Assembly: GCA_905221605.1 (NCBI GenBank)
Contig: CAJNDS010002260.1
Location: 419,001 to 483,000, forward strand
DNA from: Symbiodinium natans
Taxonomy: Eukaryota > Sar > Dinophyceae > Suessiales > Symbiodiniaceae
Length of the DNA stretch: 64,000 bases
Reading direction: 5' to 3'
In this document: in pieces, positions 34,413 to 63,680 of the stretch
How the letters are laid out: the number at the start of each line of letters is the position of its first letter
Position numbering within the stretch: position 1 is the first letter of the stretch
The notes under the pieces: model-generated
Told to the model about the DNA's origin: nothing
Databases searched by the model: none
The model's input: the letters and a program-made list of their open reading frames with translations, nothing else
Translations under genes and position numbers: made by a program

Positions 34413-35657
34413 GAGATGTACGGCTTTCCCACGCTGGTCAACGCGGCAGGCGAGCAGTTGAGTGCGGCGGCGGCTGGGACAGATTTCTCGCATGACCGGT
34501 TGTCAGGTTGCGGCCCTCTTTGTGTATATTATATATCATATATCATGTATCATATATAATAACAAAAGTATATATATATATATATATATATGTACATATG
34601 TAGAGGAGAAAACCCTGTTTGTAGACGATCCTGCGCTTAGAAGCCAAACCCCACGCGCTTGGGGGTTTCCGAAATTGCGGGTACCTTGTTGGGGTCCTTA
34701 TTATAAGGGAATCCTGATATTTGGGGTCCATATTCGGGGTCCCTCATTTCCGTAAGCCCAAGCCTTTTTCAACCCTGGGTTGCGATGTAGCCCCTTATAC
34801 TAACAGGCCTTAATAGGGATTATAAACAGGGGGTACTACTGCTATAACCAGTATTAAGGATCGTTAGAAAAAGGGGGAACATCCCAAACCCTGGGCTCCA
34901 AACCGGACACGGCCGGTCCCGAGCCGTGCTCGTCTTGAATGCCCGCCCTCTAGGGTCCGGGGCTCAGGGCTTGAAGTTTGTGGGCTTGTGTTTACAAAGC
35001 AGAAGAGCCCCCTAAACCCTAAGCCCTAAGCCATAAACCCTAAACCCTCAACGTTAAAAGACCATGAGGTCAACCCTGCGAACGTGCCGATGGTCCTGGC
35101 GGAGATGCGTAAGTTTAGGCCGAGGGCTTCTTGGGGATTTGGGATAGGTTTTTGGTTTAGGGGGGGTGAGGTGTTAGGTTGTAGTTTTGAGGTTGAAGGT
35201 CTGCTGTTTTTGTTTGGCTTGCTGGCTTGAGTCCTTGCACGCGTGTAACATACATACATATTGTGTTTCTTAAAGTCTTAGTAAAGTTACAACTATGCTT
35301 GTTATGCCAATTAGTATTGTGAGGTTGTGTTTAGCCCCAACTTACCACAACTTCTATGGTTTGCACTCACGGAAACTGCCAACGCCTTAGGAAAAACTCT
35401 AACTGACTACGTTACCCTCTGACACCATCCCTGCACCTGTAGGCACCAGCCGCGCATTCAGAAGTTCATTGCGGAGATCACGCAGAAGATCAAGGCATGG
35501 CCGCCGAAACAGTGGCACCACTCAAGCTATTCGAGGATTCGAGGCCGAAGCCCATGCTTAGTGAGGGATCCGACCCTGGGTACTGAGCTCGAAACCCCCC
35601 TTCTCCTGAGTGCAGGAGAACGCCGACTTGCTGGAAGCCCTGGTGGCGGCTTGCTGA
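34413..35657 (+). CDS. 3' part of a small-exon gene, unknown function
   Basis: Exons 34413-34442 (EMYGFPTLVN), 35069 to about 35102-35108 (VNPANVPMVLAE), 35443-35494 (HQPRIQKFIAEITQKIK) and terminal 35616-35657 (ENADLLEALVAAC, then TGA). All acceptors are AG|G. Donors include AAG|GC at 35494. The second exon can end with a GA donor, which keeps phase, or at GTAAGT six bases on, which does not. The C-terminus would be helical. Upstream exons are not found; the MITE-like and TTTGGGG sequences lie in the first intron and upstream. Confidence 0.6.
34671..34753 (+). mobile_element. Short palindromic element, GGTACCTTGTTGGGGTCC family
   Basis: Three related copies: 14684-14772 (minus orientation), 34671-34753 and 51824-51912. 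Shared landmarks are TTGTTGGGGTCCTTATTATAAGGG, ATCCTACTATTTGGGGGTCC and GGGTCCCT(T/A)AT at the end. They lie outside exons. The internal palindrome suggests a MITE. Confidence 0.7.
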
Positions 35658-36379
35658 GGAGCACGCCTCCTCACTCCACCCCGCCGTCCCTAACGCCACC
35701 TACCTGAATCCGGATACAAACTGAAACTCTCACCTCAATAATGCAAGCCTGATTGAAGCCCTTCAAGACATTTAGAGGGCATGATGTGCGGGGCGCCGTG
35801 ACACTGTCGTACAGTTTGCAGTGAGATGGGCAATGCCGAACGGGCCTGGGAGCGCTTTGAAGCAAAAGAGAGGGTTGAGGGTTGAGGGTTGAGGGTTCAG
35901 GGTTCAGGGTTGAGGGTTGAGGGTTGAGGGTTGAGGGGATGGTTCTTTCAGGGTTGAATAGTGTTCATGGCTCTTTTAGGTTTGGAGGGTTTCCAGCGTT
36001 TGTATGGTTTCGAAATGAGAATTTGTTGCAGTGGGGGTTTTCCCCTAAACCCTATACCCTAAACCCTAACCCCTAAACCCTAAACCCTAAACCCTAAACC
36101 CTAAACCCTAAACCCTAAACCCTAAACCCTAAACCCTCATCCCAACGCCCTAGACCCTAAATAGGGGCTTGGAAGTGCATCAGCTCTTTCTAAGTTGGCG
36201 TTGGTGCCAGAGCTCAGTAGCTTGAGCCAAACCCTGGGGTGCTTGACGCAATCTTTTTGAGCAGAGGGTTTAGGGTTTAGGGTTTAGGGTTTAGGGTTTA
36301 GGGTTTAGGGTTTAGGGTTTAGGGTTTAGGGCATCTCGGAATCTCGGGCATCTTTGCAGTTGTGTGGTGAGCTTCAGCG
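35658..36379. other. Spacer with TTGAGGG and CCCTAAA tracts before J-domain gene
   Basis: It holds a TTGAGGG variant run (35870-35940), a CCCTAAA run (36053-36135) and a TTTAGGG run (36265-36331) that ends about 50 bp before the start codon. TCTTTGCAG at 36351-36359 may be a leader-splice acceptor. No exon seen. Confidence 0.55.
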
Positions 36380-37618
36380 ATGAGTCTTGTTGGCTATCCG
36401 ACCTTGTCTCCCCCCTCTCTGGCGCCAGCTCTCGACATGCGCTTGCCGCATCTGCTTGTGAATGTGCGTGAGGACGGCCATCACAAACCTGCAGATCAGG
36501 TGCGGGAGTTTATCTTGTGTTTCCAGGACATCCCTCTATCTCTGCCGGTGCACCAAGTGCTTCGAATGATTGAGGTGCAGCTGTTGGGAGCTCTGCGCGA
36601 GCAATCCAAAAGAAAGATGGATCCGCAATCAGCACAACTGGTCTTGGCAAATGCCGGCATGACCATGGTGGACAACATGCGCGGTGACTTTCACGTGATG
36701 CAGGCAGAGCCAGCCGGGCGCCGTCGGGGTCCCAGCCGGGCGTCGGAGCCACAGGCCCAGTTCCTGACGCCGGAGGAGCGGTCAACCCAGGAGGAGGCAG
36801 AGCGGGAGCGTGCGGCGCTGCGCGCTCAGGTGCGGTCCAGGGTCCGGATGCTTCGGTCCACCGGCGAGAGGGTGGACTCCGATGAGGAGCTGGATAAGGC
36901 GGAGAGGGAGCGCGGCTGGACCCTTCCGTCCGGGTGGCGTGCTGAGCAGCCCAGCTTGGTCGATTTCCTTCCGCCGTATTTCAACCGCGAAGGGAAGCCC
37001 GAGCTCTTCAACCTGGTCTCGGGCGATGCGCATCGTTTCTGGGAGGTGCTGGGCTGTCCTGATAAGCTCTTGAACCCCACGAGCGTGGCAAACGGCCAGA
37101 TCCTCTACGGCCTTGTGGAGGCTAAGGCCAAGCTTTGCGAGGAGCTGTGGAGGATATACCAGGGCAAGCCACGGAAAGGCGCCGATCTCAAGGCAGAGGC
37201 CCGGACCGTTTTCGATCATCCACAGGCTGCTCAGGGGTGGGGACAGACCTCGGGCCGCGTGGCCAATCCGGTTCATGACGTGGTGGTCAGAGCTCAAGTG
37301 ATGGGAGCTCCGGAAGAGATCCGGGCAAAGGCGCAAGCAGTTCTGGAGGAGTTGGATCAGCTCGTGCAGCGCGTGCACGGAGACTGCGCCACAACGCCCG
37401 AGGCAGGGCCAGAGGAGGAGGAGCTCAGGGCAGCTCTTTACACTGCACTCAAGGACCAGAAGGCTCAGCTTTTGCTGGAGTGGCATCCCGACAAAGGCCG
37501 CACGGGCAAGAGTCCTCAAGAAGCGAAGTCCATGACACAGCTGCTCATCCCGTTGTTTCAACGTATCTTCAAAGTGCTTGGCCGAGAGGAGGTCAGGAAT
37601 GGCATTCTGCCCAACTAG
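36380..37618 (+). CDS. J-domain-like protein, intronless
   Basis: A 412-residue frame, ATG to TAG, GC-rich at third positions, with no intron. The C-terminal ~60 residues form a helix ending LLLEWHPDKG (HPD at ~369-371) followed by a loop and a second helix, MTQLLIPLFQRIFKVLG, as in helices II and III of DnaJ-type J domains. The first J-domain helix is not clear. Residues ~120-180 are charged and coiled-coil-like (EEAERERAALRAQVRSRVR). J domains stimulate Hsp70 ATPases; the client is unknown. Intronless structure among finely split neighbours could mean a gene that returned through mRNA. Alternatively it is an unusual J-like helical pair; I favour the first reading. Confidence 0.85.
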   Translation: MSLVGYPTLSPPSLAPALDMRLPHLLVNVREDGHHKPADQVREFILCFQDIPLSLPVHQVLRMIEVQLLGALREQSKRKMDPQSAQLVLANAGMTMVDNMRGDFHVMQAEPAGRRRGPSRASEPQAQFLTPEERSTQEEAERERAALRAQVRSRVRMLRSTGERVDSDEELDKAERERGWTLPSGWRAEQPSLVDFLPPYFNREGKPELFNLVSGDAHRFWEVLGCPDKLLNPTSVANGQILYGLVEAKAKLCEELWRIYQGKPRKGADLKAEARTVFDHPQAAQGWGQTSGRVANPVHDVVVRAQVMGAPEEIRAKAQAVLEELDQLVQRVHGDCATTPEAGPEEEELRAALYTALKDQKAQLLLEWHPDKGRTGKSPQEAKSMTQLLIPLFQRIFKVLGREEVRNGILPN

Positions 37619-38110
37619 GACTGCCATGACTGGGCTTCCAAGATGCAGCAAGCGCGCAATGTTCGCCATGGTCGCGCCCGTCGCTGTCGGAAACATGTAC
37701 TGTACAGAGCGTAATTGAACCCTCGCCGCTCGCTGGTGGCTGCTTGTCTCCAAGTTGGAGGCTGTGCATTGTCGCGACGGGCTGCAACTTTTCTTACGGC
37801 TAAGTGGCGGTCCCTGAGCTCGAGGTGCATTGTTGTGTGTATGTATCAACACATGTTGCGACAATCTGTACGAAGATCCTTCTTTAACGTTATTCAGAAT
37901 GATGATTCCCTTCTGTTTAACCAGCGCCATTTGGGGGTACGTCAGTACCACCCCTGCACCCAAAGCCCTAAGCCCTCAGCCCTAAGCCCTAAACCCCAAA
38001 CCCCAAGCTATACAGGCGTTCTGTTGGTAGTTCGGGAGACCCCATTTTGAGACCCTTTGCGACACAGCCGCGGGTCACAACTCCTTGCCTCCAGCAAAGG
38101 GCCTAAAAGG
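37619..38110. other. 3' flank of J-domain gene
   Basis: Unique sequence to about 37960, then short CCCTAAG/CCCTAAA remnants. No exon I can support; no AATAAA signal is evident, as expected in dinoflagellates. Confidence 0.45.
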
Positions 38111-38114
38111 AGCC

Positions 38115-38386
38115 TTGCAGGGTTTAGGGTTGGGTTTAGGTTTAGGGTTTAGGGTTTAGGGTTTAGGGTTTAGGGTTTAGGGTTTAGGGTTTAGGGTTTA
38201 GGGTTTAGGGTTTAGGGTTTAGGGTTTAGGGTTTAGGGTTTAGGGTTTAGGGTTTACGGTTTACGGTTTAGGGTTTAGGGTTTAGGGTTTAGGCTTTAGG
38301 GTTTAGGGTTTAGGGTTTAGGGTAGAGGGTTTAGGGTTTAGGGTTTAGGGTTTAGGGTTGAGGGTTGAGGGTTGAGGGTTGAAGGT

Positions 38387-38418
<32 letters not shown>

Positions 38419-38430
38419 GGTTTTGCCTGC
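38115..38430. repeat. Interstitial TTTAGGG tract grading into TTGAGGG
   Basis: About 30 TTTAGGG heptamers are followed without a break by about nine TTGAGGG heptamers (38356-38420). Two variant blocks side by side point to local spreading of each variant. Confidence 0.93.
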
Positions 38431-38587
38431 AATTGCCATGTTTCTTGTTATGGCTACCGATCCTAGAAGTCCTTCACCCTAAACTCTAAAAGCCCATGAA
38501 CCCTCTAAACCCTAGCCTTAATCTCTAAACAGGGCCCAAGCCTCAACCTAAACCCTAAACCCTAAACCTTAAACCCTAAGGGTTTAC

Positions 38588-39597
38588 GCGAAAGCAGTGG
38601 CACCCTAGAATCCGCCGGGTTTGCACGTCCACTTCTCGACTCGTCCCGGTGAAGTCGTTGTGGAACGCTACGTGAATCAGCGCTCCCATGATTTTTTGTA
38701 TCCCAGTTGGGTTTAGGGTATAAGGGTTCCTACTATACGACGCAGCCTTATATGTAGGGTACCTCAAGGGTACCATTAACTGTAGAATACAAAGAAGTTG
38801 ATGCTCATGCTAGCAGCCTGGGACCTTGAAGCTTAAGTCCTTGTAGCCTGGAATCCTGAACCTTAAGCCCTTGGAAGATCGAGATCCTTTACGCCCGAGC
38901 ACCCTATGACCCCGAAATTTAGGGTTGAGGGTTCAGGCTTTAGGGTTTAGGGTTTAGGATAAGGGTGTAGGCCTATAACCCCAAAAGTACTCCGTACATC
39001 CTGGGCCCAGGGGAAGCAGGGAGAAAGCTGCGGCTGCCGGGTCTGGAGCAAAGGCAAAGAGCAGGATCAGCTGCAAGGGCTTCAGGCTGTAGGGGGTCTC
39101 CGAAGCCCTACGCCCTAAACCCGACACCTTACACACCCTAAACCCGAAAAAAGGGTACCCTAAACCCTAAACCCCAAACCCTAAACCCTAACCCTAAACA
39201 CTAAACACTAAACACTGAACCCTTTTGGGGTTTTGCAGGGTTTAGGCTGAGGGACGAGTCGGAATTGGAGATTGCAACGATTGTGCAGGGGTTGATGTTG
39301 TTGCGTCAGGCTGTACGTCTGGTTGAAAGTCTCAGCTTGTGATTGCGGCGGCGGTCCTTTTCGCAATGCCTTTCTTATCGTCTTCGCCATTTTTGTACCG
39401 CTGGTTGTGAGGATGATTTTATGACCACATATCGGCATCTCGGCAGTTGATACTCGACAGTCTTGTCGCACCTGGAGTATAGCACCAACAGGCAGATCAA
39501 CCAATGACAAGATGAAACATCATCTTTGGCACTATTCTCGTGGTTCTTGTAGCAGAGTAGCCTGATGCAGCTTGTGGCTCGTTGCCCGTTCCCGGAC
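38588..39597 (-). CDS. Minus-strand multi-exon gene fragment, unknown
   Basis: Three exons in one phase: 39597-39538 (VRERATSHKLHQATLLQEPR), 39471-39370 (VRQDCRVSTAEMPICGHKII...KTIRK) and 38746-38588 (AASYSRNPYTLNPTGIQK...RRILGCHCFR). All start AG|G. Donors look like GA, AAG|GC and GT. The third exon reads straight through an ACCCTAAACCC telomere motif as YTLNPT. No family recognised. It runs against the plus-strand neighbours; a plus-strand alternative for the first exon lacks an AG|G acceptor. Confidence 0.5.
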
Positions 39598-39994
39598 CTA
39601 GAGAAGGCCCTCAGTCCGCTTTTTGTTAAGGGGGGTTCCCTTATAAGGACCTTGAAGCCAAAAACGGCAAACTTTTTCTTCCTACATTACCCTTGGGTCT
39701 AGATGTTCGTCGTGTTGTTTGATCTGAGCATATCTAGTCACCAGAAACTCCTATATCTGGACATCTGCGTAGTCGACATCTCCAAGGACCAAGGTTTTGG
39801 GACCCTAAACCCAAAACCCTTAACCCTTAACCCTAAACCCAAAACCCAAAACCCAAAACCCTAAACCCTAAACCCTGAACCCTTCAGGGTTTCGGGTTTG
39901 GGGACCTCCAGCCGTAAACCCTAAGCCCTCGAGCCCTAAACCCTAGAGCCCTAAAGCCCTGAGACCCTAAGCTGTGAACTCCCGTTTGCCGCAG

Positions 39995-40018
39995 GATCCC
40001 CAAGCAGATGCGTGGAGA
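39995..40018 (+). CDS. Isolated plus-strand exon, possible part of gene ending 43419
   Basis: CCCGTTTGCCGCAG|G is a strong acceptor, followed by IPKQMRGE in phase +1 and a possible GT donor at 40019. A second coding-like island at about 40456-40535 reads NARFVGSPVRSPYFGGSP but follows AG|A. Neither can be joined with confidence. Confidence 0.3.
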
Positions 40019-40090
40019 GTGGGGGACAAAAAGAGTTGGGGAAGAGCCGACTCTTGGGGCCCATGTCGCTAGGGTTCTTCTTCCCAGTGT

Positions 40091-40221
40091 AGGGTTCAGG
40101 GTTTAGGGTTTAGGGTTTAGGGTTTAGGGTTTAGGGTTTAGGGTTTAGGGTTTAGGGTTTAGGGTTTAGGGTTTAGGGTTTAGGGTTTAGGGTTTAGGGT
40201 TTAGGGTTTAGGGTTTAGGGT
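40091..40221. repeat. Interstitial TTTAGGG tract
   Basis: About 18 nearly perfect TTTAGGG heptamers. CCCTAAA heptamers resume on the other side at 40285-40440, so the two tracts face each other across a short unique piece. Confidence 0.92.
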
Positions 40222-42010
40222 GTTCTTGAAGTTGTTGTTGTTCGGCTTGCATGGCACCAAGACCCCAGACTCCAAGCATCGCCCTAAACCCTAAACCCTG
40301 GGCCCTCAAGCCTCAACCCTCAACCCTAGCCCTAAACCCTAAACCCTACACCCTAAACCCTAAACCCTAAGCCCTAAGCCCTAAACCCTAAACCCTAAAC
40401 CCTAAACCCTAAGCCCTAAACCCTAAACCCTAAACCCTAAACTCTGAGCATGGCAGAACGCCCGCTTCGTGGGCAGCCCGGTCCGCAGCCCATACTTCGG
40501 TGGCAGCCCTTACAATGTGGGCGCCCTCGGAGTTTTGGGTTTAGGGTTTAGGGTTTTAGGGTTTGGGTTTAGGGTTTGGGGTTTCGGGTTTGGGGTTTGG
40601 GGTTTTAGGGTTTTAGGGTTTTAGGTTTTAGGGTTTTTGGGTTTTTGTGTTTTAGGGTTTTAGGGTTATCGGGTTTTCGGGTTTTAGGTTTTTGAGTTTA
40701 GGTGCTGGAAAGGGCTTAAGATTTTTTAGGGGTTTAGAGTTCAGGGTTGAAGGGTGTCAGGGGCGGCGGGGGGGAGGGGGGTAGGGAGAGTTTTCGGTGT
40801 GCTGGTTTAAGGGATTTAGGTGTTGAGGTTTCAGGCTTTAAGGTCTAGGCTGAGTTTGGGCGGCGGGCTTTTGCCTTGGTTCGCTTTGCGTCTTCTTTGG
40901 GTGGTTTGGGTTTTTTTGGGTTCTCGTTCCCAAGCCCTAAAGCCCCTAGACCCTAAACCCCAAACCCTAAGAACGCCCAGGTTGTGCTGGGTTGAAGGTC
41001 CTCAGGGCGTAGGGCCTGCGCGCTACACCTGACACCCCTTAAAGAAACCCTAAATCGCAACCCTCAGAAAGGGGGGGGCAGGGGGGGGTTTAGGGCTTAA
41101 CCCGAAGCAACCCTTTGGACCCTAAGCCCTAAAGCCCTACACCTCAACAAGCCCTAACCCAACAAACCCTACACCTGACAGTCTGAGCTCTGTGAAGCAT
41201 AATGGCGCCTTGGGGGCCAAGAGCAAAGCCAAGAAGCAACCAAGGGTCTTTGTTTTTAGGGTTTAGGGCTTAGCGGGAAGGTTCTGATTTCGGGTTGGAG
41301 TTTTAAGTTTAGGGCTTATTATGTACCACGCCGTTTAATCTGTCCTCACTGTGCTAAGCTTTCTGTTTGAGTACCCGGTTTTAGGGTTGAGGGTACACCC
41401 TAGAACCTAAAGCCGTTTGGAGGGCTTTGGGCTTTGGAAAGTCAGGCGGCTGGCTACGTTGGTAGCCCGAGCTCTCACCCGATGAGTGTCACACCAAGGG
41501 GGGGCAGGGTTCAGGGTTTAGGTGGCAAAAAGAGTTTAGGTGTTAAAACTTAGGGCGCGGGGGCTTCAGTAGATTTTGCAGCTTGGATTCACAGGGATTA
41601 AGGGGAATATGAGAGGGCAGAGGTGGGTGACTCTCAATTAAACCCTAAACCCTAAACTCTAAACTCCAATCCTAAACCCTAAACCCTGAAGCCTGAACTC
41701 TGAACCGTGAACCCTAAACCCCACGTCTTAAATCTTCAGCTCCTACATCCTAAGCCCGAGAGAGTTCGGCTCAAGTCTTTCCAAGCTCTGAGTTCAGAGA
41801 ATTCAGGACTTAGGGTTCAGGGTTCAGGGTTTTTTTTAGGGTTTATAGGGTTCAACCCGGAACAATAAACCCCCGAGGCCCTCAACCCCTACTGTCCGGG
41901 GACTTAAGTTACTGAAGTCCCCGGACACCAGGCCCAAAGCCCTTAATCCGCCAGGGAAAGCTGGGCCTGTAGATCTCTTCGGGGGCTTTAGGGTTTTGGT
42001 CTTGGGCCTT

Positions 42011-42292
42011 AGGGTTTTGGGGTTTTGGGGTTTTGGAGTTTTAGGGTTTTGGGGTTTTGGGGTTTTGGGGTTTTGGGGTTTTGGGGTTTTGGGGTTTTGG
42101 GGTTTTGGGGTTTTGGGGTTTTGGGGTTTTGGGGTTTTGGGGTTTTGGGGTTTTGGGGTTTTGGGGTTTTGGGGTTTTGGGGTTTTTGGGGTTTTCGGGG
42201 TTTTCGGGGTTTCGGGGTTTCGGGTTTTCAGGTTTTCGGGTTTTCGGGTTTTGGGGTTTTGGGGTTTTGGGGTTTTGGGGTTTTGGGGTTAA
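42011..42292. repeat. TTTTGGGG octamer array (hypotrich-ciliate telomere type)
   Basis: About 30 copies of TTTTGGGG with a short middle block of TTTTCGGGG/TTTCGGGG variants (42185-42245). This octamer is the telomere repeat of hypotrich ciliates, not of plants or dinoflagellates. Here it most likely arose by slippage from TTTAGGG-type DNA. Confidence 0.95.
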
Positions 42293-42858
42293 GGGTCTGG
42301 GACCTCAGGGTTGGAATGGCTTGAGACCTTTGAGGTTTAGGGTTTATGGCTTAGGGTTTCCAGGGTCTGGGGCTTTAGGGTTTAGGGGCTTCGGGGTTTT
42401 TTGTTTCTGGCCTCAAGCTTCTTCAAGAAATCCTCTGATGAGCTTCCGAAGGATAAACAGAATAGTCTTTGTAGGTGAGCTATGCGCAGGGTTTAGGTTA
42501 GGGGCCCAAAATCCGAAAGCAGAGGCCGTCTAGACCAAAGCTCCTTGTTGGGTTGAAGGGTACAGTCTTACGAATTAGGCCCTTGCTAGGCCCTGCGAGG
42601 CCTTCAAGTAAGGTCCTTCTCCCCAGAACAGCAATGAGCTCACTACGACAACAGCGACACGCGCTAAGCCCCCTTGTGCCACAATCCCCCTAAACCCTAA
42701 ACCCTAAACCCTAAACCCTAAACCCTAAACCCTAAACCCTAAACCCTAAACCCTAAACCCGAAACCCTAAACCCAAATCCCGAACCACTCTAAGGTGATC
42801 GCAGCCCAGGCAGTCCCTAGGTTGTCAGGGCCACAGCTGGGGCATCAGGGCTGCTGTG

Positions 42859-42981
42859 CTTGGAAGTTGTTTTGACTTAGTAAGTAGGGTTTGGGGTTTA
42901 GGGTTTCGGGTTAGTAAGGTGGGTTGTGGGAATGTGTCTAGGGGATACTACGTAGACTTACTAAGTCAAAAGAGCTCCAAG
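42859..42981. mobile_element. Short element with ~26-bp inverted ends around TTTAGGG
   Basis: The left end CTTGGAAGTTGTTTTGACTTAGTAAGT matches the reverse complement of the right end, CTTGGAGCTCTTTTGACTTAGTAAGT, except at a few bases. The interior is telomere-like. It looks like a MITE carrying or built on telomere repeats. Confidence 0.7.
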
Positions 42982-43383
42982 TACCCCTCTCAGCACTCGA
43001 AGGATCATGGGTATCTGTAAGTGGGACTTTACGTATTAGGGCGATACCGACAGTTAACCTAATATAGGGGCATTAGTATTTGTATTGGGGTTTCGGGGTT
43101 ATTCTGCACAACAACATGGGGACCACAGGGGGAATACTATTAGTATTTATTCTTATTCCGACCCCTATAGCACTTGAATGCCTTCAAGAACTGCACCTGC
43201 TTATGAACCTTCAAGCAAGAACAAGTGCAACTCCAGTCGAGCGAACTGCGACAGGCCTACTGAAAGCTACTGCCCCCCCCCCCCGCCCCGCCCGACTACA
43301 CCGTCTCACACCACGTCCAGCTTCCGGGCAGGTCTGTTGTAGCGTCCGCGCTCACCCTGTGGTTTCCTCCTGTCCATGCCCAG

Positions 43384-43419
43384 GAGAACAACGCTCTCTT
43401 CCACACGCTCGGGTGGTAG
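43384..43419 (+). CDS. Terminal exon of an unresolved plus-strand gene
   Basis: TTTCCTCCTGTCCATGCCCAG|G is a very good acceptor. It opens ENNALFHTLGW then TAG at 43417-43419. It resembles in form the short terminal exon at 35616 (ENADLLEALVAAC). Earlier exons may lie between 39.9 and 43.3 kb but could not be chained. Confidence 0.45.
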   Translation, partial: ENNALFHTLGW

Positions 43420-45062
43420 CAAGTGCCCGGGCTTCTCCCATCAGAGACGCCTCAATCACAGCGACAGCACGGAAGAAGAATGTACAGCTGATCGTTGCCT
43501 GACGTAGGCAACAACGGTGCCTAAGCCATGAGAGCAGCACAACCCAGCCGCTGCAAGAGAAAAAGCAGCACCCGACACACCAACAACGCAGAGTTGCTTT
43601 TGTGAGGGGACTGCGAAGCTCCAAACGTTAAATGTTTCAGAGCCAACCAGGGTTCAGACTTGCAGCACATAGTCATTGAAGCTGGTTGCTCTCTCCGATC
43701 TCCTGGTTCAAGCCGAGCCTGCCTCCTTGTTTACGTACCGAAGGCAAGCGATTTCAACATCGTGTGCATGCACGGATGACGCCATACCCTAAATACCAAA
43801 CCCTAAACCGGAAGTGTAGGTGTTTGAGGGTTACACCACTTGCCACAGCACACATGTGAAGTTAAGATGTCACGCCCTGGAGAGTTGCCCATATGCAACC
43901 CTAAGCCCTGAACCCTACACTCTAAACCCTAAACCCTAAACCCTAAACCCTAAACCCTAAACCCTAAACCCTAAACCCTAAACCCTAAACCCTAAACCCT
44001 AAACCCTGAACCCCAAGCTGGCCCAAACCCTAAACCCTTCAACCCTGCACCTACGCCGGGTTTAGGTTTTAGGGTTTAGGGTTCAGGGTTCAGGGTTTAG
44101 GATTTTACGGCCACAGTCTTGGGGTACTGGCCACCGGTGTGCGTAGCTGCTGCTGCATGGAGGGACTTTGCAGGCACGGGCCTGAACCGCAAACCGTAAA
44201 ACCGTACAGGTTCGGGTTCAAGAGCTACACCCTAAACCCTGAAACCTAAACCCTTAACCCATCTTAACCCTAAGCCTTTAGGATTTGGGGCTTAGGGTTG
44301 GGGCTTTAAGTGATTTAGGGTGCTTGAGCTGGTGGCTTCAGCGGCTCGGGGGTTTACCTGAGTATGACCTTATTTCCCATGGAGAAGGTAGGGCCGAGGA
44401 GGGGGGGGCATCTAGGGCCTTGAACCCTGAAACCAGCCTCAGAAACAGCTGAACAGCTTAACCTGAGACCCGAAACCCCTCAACTCTGGGTTGTTTGGGG
44501 TCGGGGTTCTGAACCCCCGAGTGCTCAGCTCACACCCTGAGTTCGGGTTGCTGTTCACGAGCTACTTAGAAGATGCCATCCTATGGGTAACGGTTTAGGG
44601 AATTGTAGTTGGGGGTTTAGTATGCGTAGTCCATCATAGTCTGGTTTCCTCCTTACGTACAGGTCCCTAGGCATCGCAGGCGGCCCTCCATGCGCAGGAC
44701 GGGCTTTGTTGAATGGCAGAGTTTGGGGTTTGGAGTTCCAGGATCAAGGGTTGCGCCGGGCTTAAGACAACCCCAAACTCCCCATGGAAGCTTTAGAATA
44801 GTCAAAGACAACCCCCTATACAAGAGCAGCTAGAGCTTTGAAGCAGGCTTTAGGATAATTAGGGCCAAGAGTTGTTAAGATTTAGTCCTTTGTGGCCCTG
44901 TCCTGAGCTCTAAGCCCCAAACCCTCGGCCCTGTTTTGCGCACGTTACCTTAGGTTTCGCCTCTTCAAACCAAACAAGGGCACCCTGCTTTCTTCTAGCT
45001 TACTGTGGGTTCGGAGGGCAGACTTCAAAAGCCCGAAACTTCAAAGCTTAGATAGTTGTCCC

Positions 45063-45094
<32 letters not shown>

Positions 45095-45485
45095 TCCTGG
45101 CAAATAGTGTTCACGTGCGCAGCTGGCAGCTCAAAACATCTCAAAAGCATGCCACGCCATAAATCGCTGAAATGTGGCCCCCCCCTCCTGAACCCCAAGG
45201 GTCCCCCAAAACCCTGAACCCTACACCCTCCCACCCCAGAGACTCTCCGGGACCTAACAGAAGCCCAAACCGCAAACCTTAACCCTGAAGCCTACAATCC
45301 CCCTCATCAGCCCTAAGCCCTAGACCTTAAATCCTAAGCCCTAGGCCCTGAGCCCTATCCCCAAACCCTCAAAGCCCTGCACCAGACTTCAGCCCTCCCA
45401 CAACCCTAAACCCTAAACCCTAAACCCTAAGCCCTAAACCCTAAAGCCTAAACCCCAAACCCTAAACCCGGATGGTCACGGTTGC
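43420..45485. other. Spacer before the transporter gene
   Basis: Unique islands alternate with CCCTAAA tracts (43918-44010; 45400-45470). A 30-base poly-C lies at 45063-45093. No exon I can support. Confidence 0.45.
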
Positions 45486-63527
<18,042 letters not shown>

Positions 63528-63539
63528 GTTTGATCCTAG

Positions 63540-63680
63540 GTTTGAGGTTTAGGGTTTAGGGTTTCGGGATTGGGGTTTAGGGTTTAGGGTTTAAGGTTTA
63601 GGGTTTAGGGTTTAGGGTTTAGGGTTTAGGGTTTAGGGTTTAGGGTTTAGGGTTTAGGGTTTAGGGTTTAGGGTTTAGCG
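63540..63680. repeat. TTTAGGG tract after the transporter stop
   Basis: About 15 TTTAGGG heptamers follow the stop codon at 63527. Beyond, 63680-64000 is unique sequence with more TTTAGGG at 63776-63830 and a poly-C at 63964-63978; no gene is seen there. Confidence 0.9.

Noticed and set aside
34128-34493. Frames of repeated GFGVWGL or NPKPQT
   Set aside because: These are direct translations of the TTTGGGG array; seven-base units cycle through all frames without stops.
36208-36224. Minus-strand TTTGGCTCAAG, matching the 3' end of the dinoflagellate spliced leader
   Set aside because: Only 11 bases match, and no gene starts next to it on that strand; likely chance. Similar GGCTCAAG hits at 18532, 53246 and 56490 were set aside for the same reason.
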